A stretch of 64,000 nt of DNA from Fragum whitleyi (Eukaryota; Mollusca; Bivalvia; Cardiida; Cardiidae): positions 90,128,632 through 90,192,631 of the forward strand of contig OX411544.1 in NCBI GenBank assembly GCA_948146395.1, given 5' to 3'. Position numbers and translations under genes: made by a program. The notes under the pieces are model-generated. The model saw only the letters and a program-made list of their open reading frames with translations, made no database searches and was not told the origin of the DNA. Below are positions 56,556-64,000 of the stretch, piece after piece. Position 1 is the stretch's first letter. Every line of letters begins with the position of its first letter.

Positions 56556-57870
56556 CTAGCTCACCTGAGCACTAAGTGTTCTAGTGCTATTGTGATCGGT
56601 CACCGTCCGTCGCCCGTTCATCGTCCGTCCGTCCGTCCAACAATTTCTTCTCCTCCTAAACCACTGGGCCGATAAAGCTGAAACTTGACAGGGTTGTTCC
56701 TTGGGTGATTTCTTTAAAAAGTTGTTAAAAGAATTAAATTCTATCAAAAACTCTGATTGTCATGGTAACAGGAAGGTCGAAAATTACATGAAAATCTAAG
56801 ATAAAAATTCTTCTCCTCCTAAACTACTAAGCCAATCAAGCTGAAACTTGGCAGGAATGTTTCTTGGGTAAAGCTCTGCAAAATTTGTCTTAAGAATTAA
56901 ATTTCATCGAAAGCTGCTATGGTTTCCATGGTAACGGAATGGCAGAAAAACGGTCGAAAATTGCTGAAAATCTTTAAAAAATATTTTTCCCCTAAACCAA
57001 TGGGCCAATCAAGCTGAAACTTTCCAGAAATGATTCTTTTGTGAGGCCCTTAAAAGCTGTCAAAAGAATTAAATTTCATAAAAAACTTTGGTTTCCATGG
57101 AAACGGAAATGGCCCAAATTACCGAAAATCTTGGAAAAAAATCTTCTCCTAAACCATTTTCCCAATCAAGTTGAAAATGAAAAAAAAATCCATCAAATCT
57201 CTGGTTGCCATGGTAACAGAGAGGCAAAAGGTTGCCGAAAATCTTGGAAAAATATATTCTTCTCCCAAACCACTAGGCCAATCAAGCTAAAACCTGACAG
57301 GGATGTTCCTTCAAAGGCTCTTCAAAAGTTGGTACAAGAATTCAATTCCATCTTAAACTCTTGTTTCGATGGTAACGGAGAGGCTGAAAATTGCCTGAAA
57401 ATTCTTTTCCTCCTAAACTCCTTGGTCAACCAAGCTGAAACTTGGCGTTGATGAACCTAGGATGAAGCTCTACCGAAGTTGATAAAAGAATTTAATTTCA
57501 TAAAAAGTTATTTTTGCCTGGAAACAGAAAGACAGATAATTACTGAAAATCATAGAAAAATATCATTTTCCTCAACTGCTTGGTAATTCAAGCCGAAACT
57601 AAGCAGGGATGCTCTTTGGGTTAAGTACTACAAAATTTGTTAAAAGAATTTAATTCCATCAAAAAACAGGTTTCCATGGAAATGGAAAGGCAAAAATTGC
57701 TGTAAAATTCATTTTCGTCTAAACCATTCGGCCAATCAATTTTAAACTTTACAGGGATGAATTTAAGGTTAAGGCATACTTATGTTGTTAAAAAAATCAA
57801 TTTCATCAATAAACTTGGTATTTGGTAACGGAAAGGTTGAAAATGTACACAAATTAAATAATAAAAAAAA
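56556..57870 (+). repeat. Tandem-unit block, AGCTCACCTGAGC family (8-9 units)
   Basis: It opens with TAGCTCACCTGAGCACTAAG and (GTCC)n near 56623. Units of 140-155 bp follow with TTCTTCTCCTCCTAAAC, GGCCAATCAAGCTGAAACTT, TTAAAAGAATTAAATTTCAT and TTCCATGGTAACGG. No end motif is seen before the Tc1/mariner-like element at 57949. Confidence 0.8.
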
Positions 57871-57948
57871 AGAGTAGGACGAACTTTTTGTCGGTTTGTT
57901 TCAAAACCACCCTAGATGTACACCAAATAATCTAATGCTGGTATTTAT

Positions 57949-58836
57949 ACATTATCAAAAAAGTGCTGCACCCCTTACATAAAGTTGTTTCGTAGTTAAA
58001 GCCACAAAATTTTTTTCATAAAATGTTCATGAATATTTAATCTGTGACCTTTTGGTGAAAAGTAAATGAAGTCTTAAGGTACAAAGAAAAGTGCAATGAC
58101 CTTCAACTAACATCATATGCTCATGTTCCACGGACTACGCAAAAAACAACTTTCTCAAAACCTTAATAAGACAAATTCAGAGTGTTGCTAATGGCTCTTA
58201 TTGCTTTAAACAATTCGAACCTGGTACCAGTACAACAATTAATACGCAATAAAAGATAACTTGCCCTCCAAGAGCGAACAAGATCTTCAAAGAGACCGGA
58301 AGGAGAATCGAGTGCTATTACACCAGAAAAAGACGTCCCGTTAACAGGTGTGTTTAAACAAGTAGTGTCAGGAACAAAACACACTGAGAAGACCACCAGG
58401 GAGTTTATGTTAGACAAAAATGAGGCAAGATACACTTTTAATTCGATCAATAAGAAGTCGAATTACTGCCCAGCAAAGTTTGAAAAGACAGCAATTGCTA
58501 GGTCAACTGATAAAGCCACCATACCACGCCGAATGGGCAAGTCAGCTGGTTTTAGGTCTGCAAAGCTCAGAAAACAACATAAAGCCTAAAAATAACTACA
58601 AATCATTTCGCTTCGGCGTTTCGAATGGCTTTTAAGGCCATGAAAAAGAGTCTAATAGTTCGATGAAAGCATACTCCTTTGTGATGTTGTGGACAAAGAA
58701 TAAGTGTTTCTGTGCGTTAAATGACATCGTGAAGGTGTGCTCATTAATATGTTCTTATTATCTGCGTATTTGAATTGTTATCATACAAAAAGTCAAATGA
58801 GACAAACAGGGGGGTGCAAAACTTTTTTGATTATGT
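57949..58836. mobile_element. Tc1/mariner-like relic
   Basis: The terminal inverted repeats include TCAAAAAAGTGCTGCACCCC (57955-57974) and GGGGTGCAAAACTTTTTTGA (58811-58830). Inside, a plus-strand frame has RRPPGSL followed after a stop by TLLIRSIRSRITAQQSLKR (about 58400-58500), similar in layout to the GRPR-linker and second helix-turn-helix of Tc1 transposases. The catalytic DDE region is absent, so it is a dead deletion copy. The overlapping ORFs at 58163-58635 are explained by this. Confidence 0.6.
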
Positions 58837-58984
58837 TTATAACATGGTTGACAAGTTATGAGATGACTTACTCAGGTTAGCGATGTAGGCAATCATGGTC
58901 CTCTTGTTTAATTTTCTCTGTATTTTCACCAAATGCATTGCCATTATTTATCAAGTTAAAGTCACACTTTCAATTGACTCTTTG

Positions 58985-59145
58985 AAGGTAGTAAACCCGT
59001 AATATTTTGAAGACATTTCGGAACTCATGAACTTTCACTATGTTGACTGAGGTTTCCTAATGAAAATTATAAGGAAACCTCGGATAACACTGTAAAAGTT
59101 CGTTACTTCCGAAATGTTGCAAAACTATTACAGGTTAACTACCTT
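58985..59145. repeat. 161-bp imperfect palindrome
   Basis: The arms AAGGTAGTAAACCCGTAATA... and its inverted partner ending ACTACCTT pair over about 75 bp. GAGGTTTCCT/AGGAAACCTC near the centre pair around AATGAAAATTAT. Confidence 0.8.
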
Positions 59146-60312
59146 ATTTCATTATTATTTTGTTGTCTCGAGGAATAAGCACATGGCTTTTTCACCGCCT
59201 AACTAGTGCATGTATCGAAATGGTCAGCTCCTGTTTTAGTAAATTCGTTCAATTGTATACTGCATTATTATTCACCTGGTAAGTCGTGGCTCAGCCGTGA
59301 CGTAATTTGGCGAGATTACTTTCCAATATTTTTATTTCTTTCAAAAGCTACTAGGCAATAATGGCTAATGCATGCATATAATTGTATTCTTAAACCAAAA
59401 TGAAAAACATCCTGATCGAAAGTGGGAAAAAAAATCACCGTTGAGTTATCGCATCTTTGGACAAGCTTTAGTTTCGATGGTTTGGTAACAAGACTACGTT
59501 TTATCCTTTCAATTCATATATGCTCAGCAAAAAAAGAAAGTATTCCTTTTCATTTATGAATATCCTTTACATTTGTATGACCAAATGATCAACCAAGGTA
59601 CCAATAAGTTTGCAGTGCTTCGTCTTCTCATGCACACATCATGTTTTATCAATATTATCAATTTATCAATTATTCAAATCAATAGGACCACAGGGAAGAC
59701 GCCACGCAAAATTAGCTCATTCACGTTGACGCGTTTGCTTCCGCGCTTCCTATCCACCATTGTAAAGTGGAATTGAAATAAATGTTTTAACACCAAAAGC
59801 ATTAAACTTTAATACAAAGTCAATTGCGATTTACGTCTCAAAGGCTTTACAGCTAGTAATTTTCAATGAGATTTAATGAATCTGAGGAAACGTTACCTTA
59901 GTGTAGCTAAGCGCTGAAGTACTGATATAGAGACTTTGGGAATGGGTTTTTAAGTTGGAATGCGGAGCAATTCCAACTTAGATTTAACAAAACCGCAAAA
60001 TGAGCACAAGATAATTTCATTTCGGGTTTTTTGATAACACATATCACGTGAACAGGATGTGAATACAGTCCGGCTTATTTTGTTTATCTCAACTTGACAC
60101 AGACATACAGTTTATTTCATCAAGAAGTAATAATGTTGAACAATTACACAACTATCACTTCATTTAAGTTATTAACACGCTAATTTATGTTTTAAACGAA
60201 ATTTATTGAAACTTGTGTACGAATTTACTAGTAGCAATGTTTGCATTACTATATTTGGAAATCATATGATAAGTCAGGTCAAATAAAGCAAGCTATTGAC
60301 AACAGCACTGTC
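59146..60312. other. No gene recognised
   Basis: AT-rich sequence. A small hairpin TAAGTTGGAAT/ATTCCAACTTA lies at 59952-59980. Confidence 0.5.
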
Positions 60313-60436
60313 CAATCACGTGATCTGCTTATTTGGTAACACGCGACCTGTTTTTCGTAGAATTGTGGCAATAGCACAAGCGAATCACGTGATCTGCTTA
60401 TTTGGTAACGTCGCGGCCTGTTTTTCGTAGAATTAT
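60313..60436. repeat. Tandem duplication of about 69 bp
   Basis: Two copies of AATCACGTGATCTGCTTATTTGGTAAC followed by GACCTG/GGCCTG and TTTTTCGTAGAATT. Each carries a CACGTG E-box-like hexamer, which by itself is weak evidence for regulation. Confidence 0.8.
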
Positions 60437-60519
60437 GTTATAGCTTCTTATAGACGTCTAGTTTCTCTTTCTGAACGAACTTTTTACACACCTCAACAAA
60501 ATACCGTAGTTCAATTTTT

Positions 60520-60632
60520 TTAGCTCACCTGAGCACAACGTGCTCAAGTGAGCTATTCTGATCACCTTTTGTCCGGCGTCCGTCCGGCGTCCGTCGTCCG
60601 TCAACAATTTCTTTAAATGACATCTCCTCCTA

Positions 60633-60664
<32 letters not shown>

Positions 60665-62212
60665 GAAATGTTCCTTAGGTGATCCCCTTTGAGAATTGCT
60701 AAAAGAATTGAAATCGGTGAAAAACTCCGGTTGCTATGGCAACGAAAGTTAAAAATTTAAGAAAATCTTTAAAATTCTTCTTCTTCTGAACAAGCAGCCC
60801 TACAGCCTTGAAATTTGGCATGGATGTTCAGCTCATAGACCTTAATAAAAATAGCTAAAATCATATCTGTTGGGCCACCAGGTGCGGAGCACCAGGGGGG
60901 AGGGGGTATTACTTTGGGTAAATTTTGTAATCTTTAACCTTCTTCTTCTTCTGTATGAGAAGCATTACAGCCTTCCAATTTGGCATGGATGATCAGCTCA
61001 TAGACCTTAATAATAATAGCTAAAATCACATCTGTTGGGCCACCAGGTGCGGAGCACCAGGGGGGGAAGGGGGTAGTACTTTTGTGAAAATTTTGTAATC
61101 TTGAATCTTCTTCTTCTTCTAAACTAGGAACCCGACAGATTTGAATATTGGCATGGATGATCAGCATATGGACATTAATTGAATTAGCTAAATTCATGAC
61201 TGTAGATTCAACAGGTGCGGAGCACCAGGGGGGAGAGGGTAGTACTTTTGTGAAAATTTTGTAATCTTTAACCTTCTTCTTCTTCTGAACCACAAGCCCT
61301 ACAGACTTGAAAATTGGCATGGAGAATCAGCTCATAGACGTAAATAAAAATAGCTAAAATCATGACTGTAATGCCACCAGGTGCGGAGCACCAGGGGGGA
61401 GGGGGGAGTACTTTTGTGAAAATTTTGTAACTTTAACCTTTATCTTCTAATGAACCAGGAGCCCTACAGACTTCAATATTGGCATGGATGATAAGCATAT
61501 TGATCTAAAATTAAATACCTAAAATCATGACTGTAATGTCACCAGATGCGGAGCATTAGGGGGGAGGGGGTAGTACTTTGGATCAATTTTGTAATCTTTA
61601 ACCTTATTCTTCTCCTGGATCAGAAACCCTACAGACTTGAAAATTGTCCTGGGTGATCAATATATTGACCTTAATAAAAATAGCTAAAATGATGACTGTT
61701 GGGTCACCAGGTGCTGAGTGTCTTGGGGAGAGGGTAGTACTTTGGATCATTTTTGAAATTTTTAAACTTCTTCTAATGAGCCAGGAGTCCTACAGACTTT
61801 AAAATTGGTATGGATGATCAGCATATGGACATTAATTGAATTAGCTAAAATCATGACTGTAGATTCACCAGGTGCAGAGCATCTTGGGGGAGGGGGGAGT
61901 GCTTGGTTGAGAATTTGGAATCCCTACAGCCTTTATATTTGACATGGATTGTTCAACTCATTAAAGAAAACTTTAAAAGTCTCAGACTCAGCCTGTATAT
62001 CTGGCATAGATTAGCTGATCACAGACCTTTTATGAAAAAGCTTAGATAAATAATGACCAGGGGAGGAGCAGAGGGGGGGGGGGATTATTATTTCAAATGT
62101 TATCTGATTGAATTCGTGAAAATCTCCTTTTGTGTAGTTGTATGGACATACCTAGGTAATGAAGCTTTTTTCTCAGGTGAGCGCACCCAGGGCCAACGGC
62201 CCTCTTGTTTTT
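60520..62212 (+). repeat. Complete tandem-unit block, AGCTCACCTGAGC family
   Basis: It has both ends: TTTTTAGCTCACCTGAGCAC at 60520 and GGTGAGCGCACCCAGGGCCA with ACGGCCCTCTTGTTTTTT near 62212. Between them is a GTCCGGCGTCC head and about seven units of about 158 bp with GGCATGGATGATCAGC, ATAGCTAAAATCAT and CACCAGGTGCGGAGCACCAG followed by a G-rich run. The inverted ends (CTCACCTGAGC against CTCAGGTGAGC) suggest a transposon-like unit. Confidence 0.85.
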
Positions 62213-62394
62213 TCATTTTATTGTTTCGTAAACCATAATTAGATTACTTATCTGTATTAACAACCCGATCCAGCAAATATTCTCTTTTCTCCTAAAAAAA
62301 AATGGAACTCCATTTCCAAATCGAGCGGCAATTTCACTTGATGGTGGACGCAGCAAGGATCGATGAAGGTATAGATCCACAAGTTTAAGTGATA

Positions 62395-62446
62395 GATCAA
62401 AGGTCAATTTTGTCTATACCTGTATAGACAAAATTTACCTTTGATC
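62395..62446. repeat. 24-bp-arm hairpin
   Basis: GATCAAAGGTCAATTTTGTC... (62395-62418) pairs with ...GACAAAATTTACCTTTGATC (62423-62446) around a 4-base loop, with one mismatch. Confidence 0.85.
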
Positions 62447-62869
62447 ACTCACTCTAAATTGCGGGTCTATAGGCAAACATTTATCTTCTCTTTCTGCTTT
62501 TGTCCATTTTCTTTAAAATTGCTTCGACATAAATTCACTTGTGCAAAAATACGCATATGCGCAATCCTTTAAATGTCATTGGAGATTATCACAAGTTAAC
62601 TTCAGCCTTTGTTTTTATCAAATATCTGAACGAGTTTACCAACCCCACGTGTTTTGCCTTCAGAGGCCACGTTCAAGAAAGGTCCTACGACCGAAATCTG
62701 ATCGTATCGCAATCGTACGATTGAAATTGGCTTTCAAGAAACATTTTTGGCTTTCAAAAAACATGTATCGTTTAATTTACGCACAAATTTGCGTTACCTA
62801 AAGGCTAGTCTTGAATTTTGCGATTTTGACAGTGCAGGCAAAGTATTTTCTCGGATTGAATTTTTATAC

Positions 62870-63370
62870 GCAGCTAGAGGCGGACGTATATCGGCGTCAT
62901 CTTCTCCGTCTGTCCGTCCGTGCGTACGTACGGCCACTTTTTCTTGTGAGCACAACTCCTCCAAAATTTCTTGTTGGATTTGGATGAAACTTTCACAGAA
63001 TGTTCCTAATCACCTGACCTTGCGTATAAAGTCACGGTTTTGTGAATTTCAGCCGCGTCATGAAAAAGTGCCTTCATGTAAAAAAAAAATCTTGTTAACA
63101 CAACTTCTCCCTCATTTATGATTTGGATGAAACTTTCACAGAAAGTTCCTTGTCACCTGACCTAGTGTCTATTGTCACGGTTTGGTGAATATTAGCCGTG
63201 TCATGGAAAACGAGGCCTTCATTTGAAAAATTTTGTGAGCGCAACTCCTCCTCCATTTATGGACCGATTTGGATGAAACTTTTACAAAATGTTCCCAGTC
63301 ATCTTACCTAACGCATATTTTAACGCGGTTTAGTGAATTTTTTAGTCAAAAGTCGAGACGTATTATGTGA
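62870..63370 (+). repeat. Tandem-unit block, GAGCACAACTCCTCC family (3 units)
   Basis: It begins near CTAGAGGCGGACGTATATCG with a GTCCGTCCGTGCGTACG head. Three units of about 145 bp start near 62946, 63096 and 63235, each with AACTCCTCC, ATTTGGATGAAACTTTCACA and GTCACCTGACCT-like motifs. It ends GTGAGCACCTGGGCGGGAGG. Frames through it are repeat-derived. Confidence 0.75.
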
Positions 63371-64000
63371 GCACCTGGGCGGGAGGCGTCAGCTTCGTTA
63401 GTGGCTTGATGTCATGGTCTCTTGAACGCATTCCAACTTATCAGTACTTTCAGTACTTTGATCTTTACAAGGACACGTGACGACGGAAATTGGTAAATTT
63501 GACCTCCCAAACTGCAGAAGATCTTTACGCTTGTTTGTGTTCATTTCACGTAATATTGGCAGGAAGCACCAGAAGGTATCAAGTTGTTTTATCAATCAAG
63601 GATCTCCTTCGCCCTAATTTTGCATTTGACAAACATTAAGACTGACATTAAACCAATTGAAACTTTAACTGAGAGTCTGTAATTATTTTAAACGACCCCC
63701 AGGCTACGTTAACGCCCGCAATTCGGTAGCGTCTCCGTCAAATCCCATCAAACTTTTCCAAATGAATTCTTAATGGCTAGGTTGTGATTTTCAATATATT
63801 CAATTAAGCTTCCGTGTGTATTTTTAAAGAAATTACTAAGCTGATCTTACCTTAATCATAAATAAAACGATCTGATACATAGGCTCCTCCCTGCCGGGGT
63901 AATAAAAATTTTGGATGATACTATCAGAGAATGTGATCTATAATTCTGGTGCTATTATTTTGATTTAGTTCGAACATGCTCGGGCAGACAGGTTATCGTG
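63371..64000. other. No gene recognised
   Basis: ATCAGTACTTTCAGTACTTTGATC (63440-63463) echoes ATCAGTACTTTCAGTGCTTTG near 45153, a short dispersed motif. GTTAACGCCCGCAA near 63709 matches the ends of the hairpin at 6083-6165. Confidence 0.5.

Noticed and set aside
58163..58635. Overlapping ORFs on both strands as a host gene
   Set aside because: They lie between the inverted ends of a Tc1/mariner-like relic and contain a stop within the only recognisable segment.
60934..61320. 128-residue minus-strand ORF with repeated EEEE segments
   Set aside because: It follows the tandem units of the AGCTCACCTGAGC block and is not conserved as a protein between units.
60780..61925. CRISPR-like array of regular repeats
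   Set aside because: Whole 158-bp units are repeated with no unique spacers, and the sequence is clearly eukaryotic.
62747..63121. 124-residue ORF with several Cys and Ser
   Set aside because: It covers the head and first unit of a tandem repeat block, including the (GTCC)n stretch.

Overview
The window looks like intergenic DNA from a bivalve-type mollusc genome. It is AT-rich and has no operon-like gene packing. It carries the repeat families I associate with bivalves: tandem blocks that open with AGCTCACCTGAGC and end in GGCCCTCTTGTTT, blocks with GGAC/GTCC runs, and tRNA-derived SINEs with a GGCGTTAAA-type tail. The organism call rests on those families alone. I see no complete host gene. 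The only candidate host coding sequence is a 3'-terminal exon for one sushi/CCP-like domain at 739-980.

Layout. 0-9 kb: CCP-like exon, tetranucleotide satellite, inverted-repeat (TIR) elements, and a LINE fragment split by a MITE. 9.8-12.9 kb: a compact element with split direct repeats (A1 - B1A2 - B2), the architecture of PAT/Ngaro-type tyrosine-recombinase retrotransposons, carrying an intact SGNH-hydrolase ORF. 13-24 kb: SINEs, simple repeats and long featureless stretches. 24-33 kb: a dense cluster of non-autonomous DNA transposons. It includes two TIR elements with target-site duplications and a TTAA-flanked (piggyBac-like) family with full copies, a nested copy and a 32-bp relic. 34.8-42.5 kb (minus strand): a near-complete LINE with an SGNH-like ORF, an ORF1 with a PHD finger and coiled coil, and an ORF2 with AP endonuclease, reverse transcriptase and CCHC knuckle. 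42.6-44.6 kb (plus strand): a 5'-truncated LINE of another family. 46.0-52.6 kb: a second, unrelated split-direct-repeat element without recognisable enzymes. 53.8-55.5 kb: degenerate LINE copies. 55.5-64 kb: tandem-unit repeat blocks, a Tc1/mariner-like relic and large palindromes.

Main points. (1) Two different elements show the same interleaved repeat order with a 2-4 bp overlap at the B1/A2 junction; ordinary LTR elements cannot give this order. (2) SGNH hydrolase domains occur in two unrelated retroelements, the split-direct-repeat element and the LINE. (3) Breaks in LINE ORF1 and ORF2 all fall on A7-A10 runs, so the copy may be more intact than it looks. No function beyond mobile-element biology can be supported, and no database search was possible.
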